DNA from: Candidatus Jettenia sp.
GTDB lineage: Bacteria > Planctomycetota > Brocadiia > Brocadiales > Brocadiaceae
DNA: 64,000 bases
Assembly: GCA_021650895.1 (NCBI GenBank)
Contig: CP091278.1
Coordinates: 1,765,659-1,829,658 of the forward strand
Reading direction: 5' to 3'
In this document: positions 26,066 through 35,085 of the stretch, piece after piece
How positions within the stretch are numbered: position 1 is the stretch's first letter
How the letters are laid out: each line of letters begins with the position of its first letter
Notes under the pieces: model-generated
Seen by the model: only the letters and a program-made list of their open reading frames with translations
What the model was told of the DNA's origin: nothing
Database searches by the model: none
Translations under genes and position numbers: made by a program

Positions 26066-26756
26066 ATATGCATCAAGCTAAGAATATTGTTTCATAAAAA
26101 ATGATGTATCCCTTTGGAAAAAGAGCAATGTATGTCCATGTTCCCCTCTAATCCCCCCTAACCCCCCTTTAAAAAAGGGGGGAAAGTAAGGATAAGTTTA
26201 GAAAAGAGGGAGCAAGGGATTTCCCCCTTTTTTAAAGGGGGATCAAGGGGGATTACGGGCATACGCATCAAGCTAAGAGTTGATAGAGGTAAAAACATCA
26301 AGGCTTCCCCTCTAACAAGAAGAGATTGAGGGGTGTGGAGATGGAAGAAATACCATACACATCCTTTAATCCCCCTTAGTCCCCCTTTAGAAAAGGGGGA
26401 AAATAGGGAAATCCCCCTTTTCTAAACTTATCCTTACCCACAAGTTAGGTAGGGAGCGAAGGGAGAAGCAAGGTAAACCACGAAGTACACGAAGAAAAAA
26501 GAACGTAGAGAAGCAAGATTTTACGTCTTTACAATTGAGGTAGGGGTGTGTTGCTTCGCCTCAAGAAGGGATCGATCATAAAAAGAATTTATTGAGATTT
26601 GGAACTCTCCTATTCTTCGTGTACTTCGTGTTCTTTGTGGTATTTAAAGATTGGGTAAGGACAAGTTTAGAAAAGGGGGAAACAGAGGGATTAGGGAGGA
26701 AAAATGGACACACATTCTCCTCTCTTAGGGAATAATACTCTTAGCTTGATGCATAT
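26066..26756. mobile_element. Non-autonomous element with terminal inverted repeats, copy 2, with nested palindromes
   Basis: Left end ATATGCATCAAGCTAAGA, right end TCTTAGCTTGATGCATAT. Near-identical 12-base flanks (GAGGCGAACCTC and GGGGCGAACCTT) look like a target duplication at a GGGCGAAC hairpin. An internal GCATCAAGCTAAGAG at about 26270 suggests a nested copy. The first 80 bases match copy 1. It contains several CCCCCTTTTTTAAAGGGGG-type hairpins and, at 26413-26689, the inverted-arm module also seen at 13508-13788 with the core reversed. It fills the gap between the ligase and U32 genes; no protein is encoded. Confidence 0.7.
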
Positions 26757-26758
26757 AG

Positions 26759-26779
26759 GGGCGAACCTTGTGTTCGCCC
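26759..26779. repeat. GGGCGAAC hairpin
   Basis: GGGCGAAC-cttgt-GTTCGCCC, identical to 14197-14217. It abuts the right end of the mobile element and was probably its target. Confidence 0.7.
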
Positions 26780-26899
26780 TGATCATGGGAAAACGCACAG
26801 GTCTTGAATTTACACAAAGGGTGGACAAACACAAGATTCACCCCCTACTATGATCCAACAGTATTTTGAGTAACTACCTTATTATTGAGAGAGGATATT

Positions 26900-29125
26900 A
26901 TGAAATTATCTGAAACAGCTATCGAACTACTTGCGCCGGCTGGTCGCTGGGAGACCTTAACAGCGGTGATAGAGGCTGGCGCTGATGCAGTATATATTGG
27001 TGGTAAACGCTTTAATATGCGACTTCACAGGTCAGATTTCAATTTTAGTAATGAACAAATCAAAGAGGCTGTACAATTTGCACATACAAGGAAAGTAAAG
27101 CTGTATATTACGGTAAACAATTTGCTTGGTAATGATGAACTGGATGAGATTACTTATTTTCTTACCTTTTTACGTGAAATTCAAGTTGACGCCATTATAG
27201 TTCAGGATCTGGGAATTTTACACCTTATGAAGCAAAGGGGAATTCACATACCTGTCCATATCAGTACGATGATGAACATCCACAATATTGAATCTGCATT
27301 TACCCTACAGGAATTGGGGGTAAAACGCATCGTTACCTCCCGGGATATCTCCCTGTCGCAGGTGAAAGAAATACAGGAAAAAACAGGCATTGAGGTTGAG
27401 TATTTTGTACATGGAGATCTTTGTGTTTGCCAAAGTGGACAGTGCTATGCAAGCGGCGTGCTATTTGGTAAAAGCGCCAATCGGGGTGAGTGTATGAAAC
27501 CATGCCGATGGAATTATACCCTTGTGGAAAGCGTCTCGGGACAACCAATAGGAGATCTCCCTTCAGGATATTTATTGGCAATGAAGGATATGTGCCTCCT
27601 GAGGCACATTCCAGACCTTATCCATGCAGGGATCTGCTCTTTTAAAATCGAGGGACGAATGAGGCATGCCGATTTTCTCAGAACAGTAGTGAGCATCTAT
27701 CGTAAGGCAATAGATGCTTATCTTGATAGCCCTGCTACGTATTATATGAACTCTGCAGAGTATGAGCAATTGTATAACCATCGGGTGCGTGAATTCACAA
27801 CCTCCATAGCATTCACCCCTGCATCAGCTTCCATTATTGATTTTTCGGGTAATCGTGAACCCCTCTTTTTAAGCCGTGCAGCAAAAGAAACATCGCTTAC
27901 AAGAGAAGACATCTACAACAATCCCTTTGAGGATCCCTTCACGGTTCCATGGCTACAAAGAATGCAGGAAATTCCTCCATCTATTCCCTTCCATAAGGAA
28001 AGGAATTGCGATCTCTCCTCCCTTGTTGACAGAGATAGTAGTTCCCCTACCCTTGATGGAAGGAATAGAGGAGAGGAAGAAAACCCTTCGATATCCTCTT
28101 TAGGGGAAAACCTCTGTGTTCATCCTTCTATAACGCCACCCGTTCTCCATACTTCTGTTACAAAATATACAGAGTCGTCATACCCTTTATTATCGGTAAA
28201 AGTGAGTTCATTAAGCGCACTCAGAACAGCGTTGGAGCAAGGCGCAGACCGCATATACATCAGCGGTGAGGTATCACCCTTGAGAAAACAGTTCTGGACA
28301 AAATCATCCTACCGGGAAGCGTGTAAAAGAGTCCACGATACCGGTAAAACTATCGGAATAGGCACACCGCGGATAACAACAGCCCTTGAAATGGATGATA
28401 TGGAATGGTTATTCGAACAGGCCGCTCTGTTAGGCATTGATTATATCCTGGTTCATAATCTGGGTACCATGCGCCTGGCTATGAAATTCAATGTAAAAGT
28501 CCTTGCGGATTATTCTCTGAATATCCTCAATATACAGGCAGTAAACCTTTTAGAGGATCTTGGCACCTTAGGAGTCACAGCGTCTCCGGAATGCTCTTAT
28601 AAATATTTAAGACAGTTGTCTCATGAAATATCTCTGCCTGTGGAATGTATCGTACATGGACCTGTTTCCAGCATGGTACTTGAACACTGCATCCCTGCCA
28701 TGGTAACTTCTAAATCGCATAAAAAAGACCATTGCAGACAGGTGTGTCAATACATGGGATATGCTCTGAAAGACGAACGGGGAGAAATACGACCAATCGA
28801 AATAGACCAATACTGCCGTAATCATCTCTTACTGGCAAGAGATATCTGCGTGTTACCTTATCTCCATACGTTTCTACAAACCGGGATAAAAGTATTGAGA
28901 ATTGAGGCGCAATATTACGAAGATGGGTTTATAAAAACCCTGGTTGGCTTATACCATAAGTACTTGAATATAGCACGAGAATATCCCTATCTCTCATTAC
29001 CTATACAGGAAAGCGATTGGGATATATTAGTGAAAGAAAGTCCCCGGGGTCTTAACCTGGGTGGTTATATACAAGATATAACACATTCAAAGAGCACAGC
29101 GGGAATAATGAAGAGTATTAAATAG
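26900..29125 (+). CDS. U32 peptidase-family protein with duplicated domain (RlhA/TrhP-like)
   Basis: 741 residues from the ATG at 26900, preceded by AGAGAGG. It starts ELLAPAGRWETL.AVIEAGADAVYIGG, the U32 signature, and has the four-cysteine set in CQSGQCYASG and NRGECMKPCRW. A second U32-like half follows from about residue 430, with CIVHGP and HCRQVCQY. U32 proteins such as RlhA and TrhP carry an Fe-S cluster and take part in prephenate-dependent hydroxylation of rRNA C2501 or tRNA U34. Between the halves, residues of about 370-420 (with SPTLDGRNRGEEENPS) look like translated intergenic repeat and may be an in-frame insertion. It stands alone after the mobile element. Confidence 0.87.
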   Translation: MKLSETAIELLAPAGRWETLTAVIEAGADAVYIGGKRFNMRLHRSDFNFSNEQIKEAVQFAHTRKVKLYITVNNLLGNDELDEITYFLTFLREIQVDAIIVQDLGILHLMKQRGIHIPVHISTMMNIHNIESAFTLQELGVKRIVTSRDISLSQVKEIQEKTGIEVEYFVHGDLCVCQSGQCYASGVLFGKSANRGECMKPCRWNYTLVESVSGQPIGDLPSGYLLAMKDMCLLRHIPDLIHAGICSFKIEGRMRHADFLRTVVSIYRKAIDAYLDSPATYYMNSAEYEQLYNHRVREFTTSIAFTPASASIIDFSGNREPLFLSRAAKETSLTREDIYNNPFEDPFTVPWLQRMQEIPPSIPFHKERNCDLSSLVDRDSSSPTLDGRNRGEEENPSISSLGENLCVHPSITPPVLHTSVTKYTESSYPLLSVKVSSLSALRTALEQGADRIYISGEVSPLRKQFWTKSSYREACKRVHDTGKTIGIGTPRITTALEMDDMEWLFEQAALLGIDYILVHNLGTMRLAMKFNVKVLADYSLNILNIQAVNLLEDLGTLGVTASPECSYKYLRQLSHEISLPVECIVHGPVSSMVLEHCIPAMVTSKSHKKDHCRQVCQYMGYALKDERGEIRPIEIDQYCRNHLLLARDICVLPYLHTFLQTGIKVLRIEAQYYEDGFIKTLVGLYHKYLNIAREYPYLSLPIQESDWDILVKESPRGLNLGGYIQDITHSKSTAGIMKSIK

Positions 29126-29320
29126 CCAATCAATGATAGGGAAATTCTTCAAAATTTATCGAGAAGTAAATGAGAGACACCGTGCCGAAGCGTCTTTACT
29201 AAAGGTATTCCCAAATAGAGTTTGAAAACAAGCCAGAAGTGAGTTAAGAAACCACAGGCTTTAACACGCTTTCGTTTGTGCTGATTAATGTAACTCAATA
29301 CTATTACTATTTTATAAATT

Positions 29321-30607
29321 ATGACAATGAACTATATAGGACCCAACGACATCATTCGGAAAAAACAGGAATATTTGATTCCCTGCGTCTATCACTTCTA
29401 TAAAAAGCCCATGCAAATTGTCCGGGGCAAGATGCAATATCTGTATGATCATACAGGTAAAGAATATCTGGATTTTTATGGTGGGGTATCCGTGATGAAC
29501 GCAGGTCACTGTAATCCAGAAATTATCGAAAAGATATGTAGTCAAATTGGAACACTTCAACATACCACTACCATATATCTAACCCAACCTATTGTGGATC
29601 TGGCAGAAAAACTTTTTCAGATTACTCCACAGACACTTAAACGCTCATTCTTTTGTGCCAGCGGGTCTGAGGCCAACGACGGAGCTGCCCTCCTGGCTCA
29701 ATTGTATACGAAAAGGCATAAGCTCATTGCCGTTCAGCAGGGACTCCATGGACGCACAAGACTTACCATGAACCTTACCGGTATTCCGATGTGGCGAACA
29801 GACCCTTATCCCCTGAGCGATATTGTTCATATACCCGCAGCATATTGCTACCGTTGTTCATTTGGACTTACCTATCCCCTTTGTGATCTAAAATGTGCAA
29901 CGTACATCGAGGATGTTATTAAAAACAACGACTTTGCTGCATTTATTGTTGAACCGATCCAAGGTAACGGAGGTATTATTACTCCGCCACCGGGATATTT
30001 TCAAGTAATTCGAAAAATCCTTGATAAACACAACGTACTCCTTATAACAGACGAAGTGCAAACAGGATTTGGCAGAACAGGAGAGATGTTTGCCATTGAG
30101 CACTGGGGTGTTATACCCGATATTATGACTATGGCCAAAGCACTAGCCAACGGTACTCCCATAGGTGCCTTTATCACAAATGATAGAATTGCTTCAGCAT
30201 ACACACGTCCCGGAGCATCTACAACCGGTGGCAACCCCGTATCAGCAACCGCAGCGTTAGCAACTATCGATGTTATTGAAAAATATCAGCTTATGCAGAG
30301 AGCAAAAGAGCTGGGTAATTACTTCAAAGACAAATTAAAAATAGTACAACAACGTCACAACCTTATAGGAGATGTGCGCGGGAAAGGGCTTATGTTAGGC
30401 ATTGAGCTTGTTAAAGAGGATAAAGTCCCTGCTGCAGAAGAAACAGATTATATCCTCGAAGAGTTAAAAGATCGTGGAATCCTTGCAGGAAAGACAGGTA
30501 TATCGCGTAATGTGCTCACTTTTCAACCACCTTTGATAATTACCCGCAATAATATAGATCAGGTAGTGGAAACATTGGACGAGGTATTGTCACATACACA
30601 AAAATAA
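29321..30607 (+). CDS. Class III PLP-dependent aminotransferase (AGXT2-like)
   Basis: 428 residues. Class III hallmarks: the N-terminal YLYDHTGKEYLDFYGGVSV, FFCASGSEANDGA for the phosphate group, HGRTRLTMNLTG, the PLP-binding aspartate in LLITDEVQTGFGRTG, and the Schiff-base lysine K273 in TMAKALANG. A glutamate in VEPIQGNGG is also conserved. Closest by pattern are alanine-glyoxylate/4-aminobutyrate-type enzymes. A cysteine-rich insert (YCYRCSFGLTYPLCDLKC) is typical of AGXT2-like bacterial members. It ends two bases before the cytochrome b6 gene, so it probably shares the transcript, though a functional link is not obvious. Confidence 0.9.
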   Translation: MTMNYIGPNDIIRKKQEYLIPCVYHFYKKPMQIVRGKMQYLYDHTGKEYLDFYGGVSVMNAGHCNPEIIEKICSQIGTLQHTTTIYLTQPIVDLAEKLFQITPQTLKRSFFCASGSEANDGAALLAQLYTKRHKLIAVQQGLHGRTRLTMNLTGIPMWRTDPYPLSDIVHIPAAYCYRCSFGLTYPLCDLKCATYIEDVIKNNDFAAFIVEPIQGNGGIITPPPGYFQVIRKILDKHNVLLITDEVQTGFGRTGEMFAIEHWGVIPDIMTMAKALANGTPIGAFITNDRIASAYTRPGASTTGGNPVSATAALATIDVIEKYQLMQRAKELGNYFKDKLKIVQQRHNLIGDVRGKGLMLGIELVKEDKVPAAEETDYILEELKDRGILAGKTGISRNVLTFQPPLIITRNNIDQVVETLDEVLSHTQK

Positions 30608-30609
30608 AA

Positions 30610-31212
30610 ATGAAAATAATGCTTCAAAAAGATGTAATACATAATAAAAACCATACAGAAACTATTCATGAGGCTGAAAACGAGAATTTTCTAAAGGAAT
30701 TCATAAAAAGTAGTATCACCAGGCGGTTAATTCCTAAAGGTTTGAGCTGGTTTGGATGTATGGGCGGATTATCACTACTGGCATTTATAATTCAACTGGG
30801 AACAGGTATATTTCTTATGTTTTACTTTGTTCCCAGTACAAGAGAAGCGTTAGCCAGCATTCAATATGTAAGCCATAAGGTCTCTTATGGATGGCTTATC
30901 CAACGTATCCACGCTATAGGACCACATATTATGATTGGAATGGTACTAAGCCATATGATCCGTATTCTCTTCAAGGGAATCTATCATCATCCGCGAGAGC
31001 TGCATTGGGTATCAGGGGCCTGTCTGCTTATCTTAACGTTACTTATGTATTACACAGGAAGTTTACTACCCGCCTACAATGACAAATATTCAACCATACA
31101 TTTGACATACCTGTATGCTATACACGTCGCAGGTATTCCATTGGCTATGGTATTATGTATGGGTATGCATTTCTTTATGATTCGCAAAACAGGTATTTAT
31201 GAACCCCTGTAA
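30610..31212 (+). CDS. Cytochrome b6-type diheme subunit lacking the Qo-site loop
   Basis: 200 residues, four helices. Haem b ligands are H101/H115 (spacing 14) and H172/H187 (spacing 15), the cytochrome b6 pattern. C50 in WFGCMGG aligns with Cys35 of chloroplast b6, which covalently holds haem c_i near the Qi site. From the TG after helix C to the first histidine of helix D, the protein has 24 residues where chloroplast b6 has 54: the cd1/cd2 helices forming the Qo pocket and Rieske docking surface are gone. The N-terminus has about 40 extra hydrophilic residues. It probably passes electrons across the membrane between quinone and the cytochromes encoded next. Alignment was done by eye. Confidence 0.88.
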   Translation: MKIMLQKDVIHNKNHTETIHEAENENFLKEFIKSSITRRLIPKGLSWFGCMGGLSLLAFIIQLGTGIFLMFYFVPSTREALASIQYVSHKVSYGWLIQRIHAIGPHIMIGMVLSHMIRILFKGIYHHPRELHWVSGACLLILTLLMYYTGSLLPAYNDKYSTIHLTYLYAIHVAGIPLAMVLCMGMHFFMIRKTGIYEPL

Positions 31213-31254
31213 TAGGTAAAATGGAAAGCAAAACCAGAGGTACTGAGATATAAA

Positions 31255-31704
31255 ATGAAAGACTATACAAAACACAAAAGGCCAGAAATGCTCGAACCAT
31301 TCTTCCCAAATGAGATATTCAGGCATATCATCGTCTCCTGCTTCTTCATTGTCATCGAATTAATCGCCGTTATCGTATTCCCATTGCCTACTAACTTAGT
31401 AATCAAAAAGCCAGATCACATTCCCTGGTTTTTGTTACCCGTGTATAAACTAAACAAACTTATTCACCATGAGACCCTGTTCATTTCTCTCTTAATTCTC
31501 TTTGCATTGTTATTTATCTCATGGCCATTTCTTGTAAGCAGAAAGAGGCATACGGCATTATCTATTAACAAGGAACAAGATACCCGTATTCATCATGTTT
31601 GCTATATTAAAAGACACGGCAATTTATGGCAAAATCCAATTCCATTTACCATTGTTATCGTTGTCATTATCTCGGTAGTTATGTTATGTTTTATAAACCT
31701 GTGA
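31255..31704 (+). CDS. Cytochrome b6f subunit IV-like protein without the PEWY glutamate
   Basis: 149 residues with three hydrophobic helices (about 22-44, 72-94 and 128-148), the layout of PetD. The segment KPDHIPWFLLPVYKLNKL (51-68) aligns with the PetD region around PEWYFFPVF, but the catalytic Glu is Pro (IPWF), so proton removal at a Qo site seems impossible. It comes 42 bp after b6, as in petBD. Its last codons overlap the start of the pentahaem cytochrome gene by 19 bases. Confidence 0.82.
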   Translation: MKDYTKHKRPEMLEPFFPNEIFRHIIVSCFFIVIELIAVIVFPLPTNLVIKKPDHIPWFLLPVYKLNKLIHHETLFISLLILFALLFISWPFLVSRKRHTALSINKEQDTRIHHVCYIKRHGNLWQNPIPFTIVIVVIISVVMLCFINL

Positions 31705-32669
31705 AATTACTCCAAAAACTTCTTCCCGTTTTCTTTTCAGCCGTAGGGCTTCTATCATCCGGCTGTGTTATCTATCCCGAATTAGTAGAAAAAGGGATGC
31801 ATGCTCCGAAATCAGAACGGTGTGGAGATTGTCATAAAGATATTTATAACGAATGGAAGAATTCTCCTCATGCCCGCAGTTTTACAAATGCCGAATTTAA
31901 GGAAGAGACGAACACCTATCAGTTTACTTTTTGTTTAGGATGCCATGTCCCGGAAACTATTTTTACGGATAAAAAAATTGAACCGCGCAGCACGAACCTG
32001 GCAGAGGGTGTAAATTGCAACAGTTGTCATTTGAATGATTGCAAATTAAGCGGCCCTACACCTGCACATGGACCGCATCCCATACATGAGAAGAATCAAT
32101 TCTTTAGAACAAGTGAGATGTGCGGGAAATGTCATATAGGCACATTTCTGGCATGGCAGAAATCGGATACAATTGAAGAGAAAAAGACATGCCAGGATTG
32201 TCATATGCCCTCCATAAAACGGAAACTCATTCAGGACGATCCCTGGCAAAAGATATATCCGAAGAGAGAAGGGAAGCAACATCTGTTTTCATCTCAAACC
32301 TTGTTCGATACACATAACACGTTATTAACCATGTCATTCATAAAGGTCATTCAATACAATGGCATGATTGAGGGTATCCTGGAATTAGAAAATACGGGCA
32401 TCCCCCATGGCGTACCTACAGGAGATTATGGATACAGAGAGGTTGTTCTAACAATAGAACTACAGGATAAAGCAGGCCGAGTTGAAGATTTTAAAAAGGA
32501 AAGTTTCTTTGTCGAAATGAAAACAGCTCTCCACTATAGGGAAAAAAGATGCATCCCATTTTGTTTTCATTACGGTGATGATTCATATGCAATTAAGGCC
32601 ACGATACATCGAATATCCTTTCATAAGGATACGGATATTATACTGGCAGAGATAAAATATAAATCGTAA
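31686..32669 (+). CDS. Pentahaem c-type cytochrome lipoprotein
   Basis: About 327 residues from the ATG at 31686, inside the end of the subunit IV gene. The signal LLPVFFSAVGLLSSGC gives a lipobox at LSSG-C. Five CxxCH sites follow: CGDCH, CLGCH, CNSCH, CGKCH and CQDCH. The opening RCGDCHKDIYNEWKNSPHA and distal histidines resemble cytochrome c554-like proteins. The C-terminal 120 residues carry no haem and form a beta-rich domain (GIPHGVPTGDYGYREVVL). A lipid anchor would hold it at the periplasmic face, beside the b6/IV pair. Confidence 0.88.
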   Translation: MFYKPVKLLQKLLPVFFSAVGLLSSGCVIYPELVEKGMHAPKSERCGDCHKDIYNEWKNSPHARSFTNAEFKEETNTYQFTFCLGCHVPETIFTDKKIEPRSTNLAEGVNCNSCHLNDCKLSGPTPAHGPHPIHEKNQFFRTSEMCGKCHIGTFLAWQKSDTIEEKKTCQDCHMPSIKRKLIQDDPWQKIYPKREGKQHLFSSQTLFDTHNTLLTMSFIKVIQYNGMIEGILELENTGIPHGVPTGDYGYREVVLTIELQDKAGRVEDFKKESFFVEMKTALHYREKRCIPFCFHYGDDSYAIKATIHRISFHKDTDIILAEIKYKS

Positions 32670-32677
32670 CATCATGT

Positions 32678-34129
32678 ATGTTTGAAGAGGTAAAAGAATT
32701 AAATAAAAGAACTGCTATCAGGCTTGCAATAGCTTCCCTTATAGCGATAGGGATACTTGGTATTACTTTGTTTATCACAGGAGCACAACCGAAGCGCTCA
32801 CAATATTGTGCTAAATGTCATAACCATGTCTCGTTCAACAATGCGTGTAAAAAATCGTTACCGAGAGATATTGCCTGTATTGAATGCCATACCCATGAGA
32901 ATAAAACTACGGCTGTACTAGCTCTGGAGATAAGAGATGAACATTGTACTACAGAGCAGTGTCATCCCTTAAGCAAATTATCAGCACAATCAACCCAATA
33001 CAAAAAACTGAAACCGTTTCAACATAAAACACATCTTATAAAAGAAAGCAATGGAAACACCGGAAGTCTCAAACTAAGATGCACCTCATGCCATGCCGCT
33101 ATGAGTGAAGAAAAACATTTTGAAATAGATATCAGTACGTGTAATATATGCCATTTTATTTCGCAATTTGCCACGGCACAATCCCGATTTCTCACTTCTC
33201 CTTCATCTCAGGGAGAAAATGCATCCAAATCGTATACGATGAGAAATATCCGGCAACTCATTCGTACAGAAGAGGAGAAAAAATCTGTTTTCGAGTGTAC
33301 CTTATGCCACGATCATATAGAAAAAACTAAAGAGATATATGGAAAGATTTTTGAACATGAGGTGTATGAGAAAAATGAAAAAGTATCCTGCTCTGATTGC
33401 CATTTTAAAATCATACAAGGAGATGGGATCGTAGATAAAAACAATTGTTATCAGTGCCATGCAAAGATTTCTGATACTTTGAATACTGTTTCAGAACTGC
33501 ACGATATCCATATTGACAAGCATAAGACCGCTTGCACTTCATGCCATACTCCTATTACACACGGATGGCCTAAAACAAGGAATAAGGTTTATGGGGATAA
33601 TAACCTGAAATCCATCGATTCAAACTATAAGATACAGAATTTGATCATGACTGGCCTGGGTGGCATGGGTATTAAAGGTGAACCTGATCCTATGTATCTT
33701 GCAACATTGAATTGTTCTGCGTGCCATAAGGATGAAGAATTCTATACAAATGTAGCATCAGAGATATGCAACAATTGCCATAACAAGGGATTTGATACAA
33801 TAGTATCTGAACAAATGCAGTTTGTAAAATTAAGGATGCACGCGTTGAGAGCTTTATTGATACAGGTAAAGAGACATCATACTATCGATACCGATACTAT
33901 TGTGCGGCAAATTATGCTCCGATTACACCCGTTACTTTCTTCTCTTATGTATCCTTACAAAGCAGAAAAGAATCCTTTCCCTTTTGATACCTTAGTTCAT
34001 GAGGCAGAAATAAATTATAATCTCATAAAAGAGGATGGCAGTTTCGGTGTCCATAATATTAAGCATGTAAAAGATCTTTTAGACTATAGCATTGCAAATT
34101 TAAAACAAATTGTAAAGCAAACCCTATGA
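32678..34129 (+). CDS. Undecahaem c-type cytochrome with membrane anchor and one CX4CH site
   Basis: 483 residues. One N-terminal helix (about 13-35) without a clear cleavage site, as in NapC/NirT-type anchored cytochromes. Ten CxxCH motifs (CAKCH, CIECH, CTSCH, CNICH, CTLCH, CSDCH, CYQCH, CTSCH, CSACH, CNNCH) and one CX4CH (CTTEQCH), eleven haems in total if all are loaded. The C-terminus has DGSFGVHNIKHVK, a motif common in related multihaem proteins. It is likely a wire between the quinone-reactive b subunit and a partner. It overlaps the next gene by four bases. Confidence 0.88.
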   Translation: MFEEVKELNKRTAIRLAIASLIAIGILGITLFITGAQPKRSQYCAKCHNHVSFNNACKKSLPRDIACIECHTHENKTTAVLALEIRDEHCTTEQCHPLSKLSAQSTQYKKLKPFQHKTHLIKESNGNTGSLKLRCTSCHAAMSEEKHFEIDISTCNICHFISQFATAQSRFLTSPSSQGENASKSYTMRNIRQLIRTEEEKKSVFECTLCHDHIEKTKEIYGKIFEHEVYEKNEKVSCSDCHFKIIQGDGIVDKNNCYQCHAKISDTLNTVSELHDIHIDKHKTACTSCHTPITHGWPKTRNKVYGDNNLKSIDSNYKIQNLIMTGLGGMGIKGEPDPMYLATLNCSACHKDEEFYTNVASEICNNCHNKGFDTIVSEQMQFVKLRMHALRALLIQVKRHHTIDTDTIVRQIMLRLHPLLSSLMYPYKAEKNPFPFDTLVHEAEINYNLIKEDGSFGVHNIKHVKDLLDYSIANLKQIVKQTL

Positions 34130-35082
34130 TTAAACTTCTTTTTTTACTTATTTTTTCCCTTGGCATTACTTCATTACAACAATCATTTCAAGGGAATAAT
34201 ACTCTTTTACGAAAGCCATACAGGGCAGTAAATTCCATACTATCTCATACGGGAATGGAAATGCACATTTCTCCTTCTTCAAGAGTGTCTGAAGAAGAAT
34301 TAGCAAAATCCCCAAATAAATCTCCATTCCCTACCGCCTCTTGTACTGACAGATGCCATGTAAATTATCTGGCATATCGTACTCTGTATCAGAAGAAGAC
34401 TTTCAAACATAAAACACATTCTCCTGATAAAGGTTTGGAATGCCATCAGTGCCACAATAACGATCCAGTTAATAAAAGCACACACGGCAATTTAGTTATA
34501 CAAAACGAGGACTGTTGGATATGCCATCATAAAAGATCAGGTAAAAAACCCATAGACCCTTTATCCTCGCAAGAGAACGGAAATCTCTTTACCTCTATAA
34601 TCCCCCTTAATCCCCCTTTAGAAAAGGGGGACAAGAATTCTCCTTTTATAAAGAAAGAATGGAGGGATAATGGATTTACAGGGAAGAAAAGATCAACAGA
34701 TAATGGGGATTGCTTGAAGTGCCACGCAGAGGTAGAGCAATATATCAACGGGAGTATTCAAAATATAGGCACAGAAGTACCTGATTGGATGTCTAACTGG
34801 GTCTCCTGTACTGATTGTCACAGATTGGAATCGAATGAAAATTCATTTAAATCTGTGCGAACATATTGCATAGAATGCCACAATCCAGATTACGGGCTGT
34901 TATACGATGCGTGGAAGGAGGTTATTGACGGTAAAACTAAACACTTTTACCAAAACAACACGCATACTTCAGGCATACAATACCGTCTGAGGTTGGTTCA
35001 ATCTTATGGCATGCACAACTTTCGCCTGTCTCAAATGATCTTAAAATCAATTGAGCCGTTGGCAAATAAGGAGAAACGATAG
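34126..35082 (+). CDS. Hexahaem c-type cytochrome with CX3CH site and an in-frame repeat insertion
   Basis: 318 residues, ATG overlapping the previous stop. The N-terminus (MIKLLFLLIFSLGITSL) is a signal peptide or anchor. Haem sites: an unusual CX3CH (CTDRCH), then CHQCH, CWICH, CLKCH, CTDCH and CIECH. Between the third and fourth lies a stretch reading SIIPLNPPLEKGDKNSP, which is the translation of the interspersed CCCCCTTTAGAAAAGGGGG repeat; the frame is kept. The C-terminus, with W and HN.R motifs, resembles that of the upstream cytochrome. Last cytochrome of the b6/IV cluster. Confidence 0.87.
   Translation: MIKLLFLLIFSLGITSLQQSFQGNNTLLRKPYRAVNSILSHTGMEMHISPSSRVSEEELAKSPNKSPFPTASCTDRCHVNYLAYRTLYQKKTFKHKTHSPDKGLECHQCHNNDPVNKSTHGNLVIQNEDCWICHHKRSGKKPIDPLSSQENGNLFTSIIPLNPPLEKGDKNSPFIKKEWRDNGFTGKKRSTDNGDCLKCHAEVEQYINGSIQNIGTEVPDWMSNWVSCTDCHRLESNENSFKSVRTYCIECHNPDYGLLYDAWKEVIDGKTKHFYQNNTHTSGIQYRLRLVQSYGMHNFRLSQMILKSIEPLANKEKR
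34597..34640. repeat. CCCCC/GGGGG palindrome inserted in a cytochrome gene
   Basis: Two copies of TAATCCCCCT then CCCCCTTTAGAAAAGGGGG. The same unit occurs in the intergenic elements at 7500, 13508, 26150 and 26380. Here it is translated within a haem protein, in a loop between two haem sites. Confidence 0.9.
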
Positions 35083-35085
35083 ATC

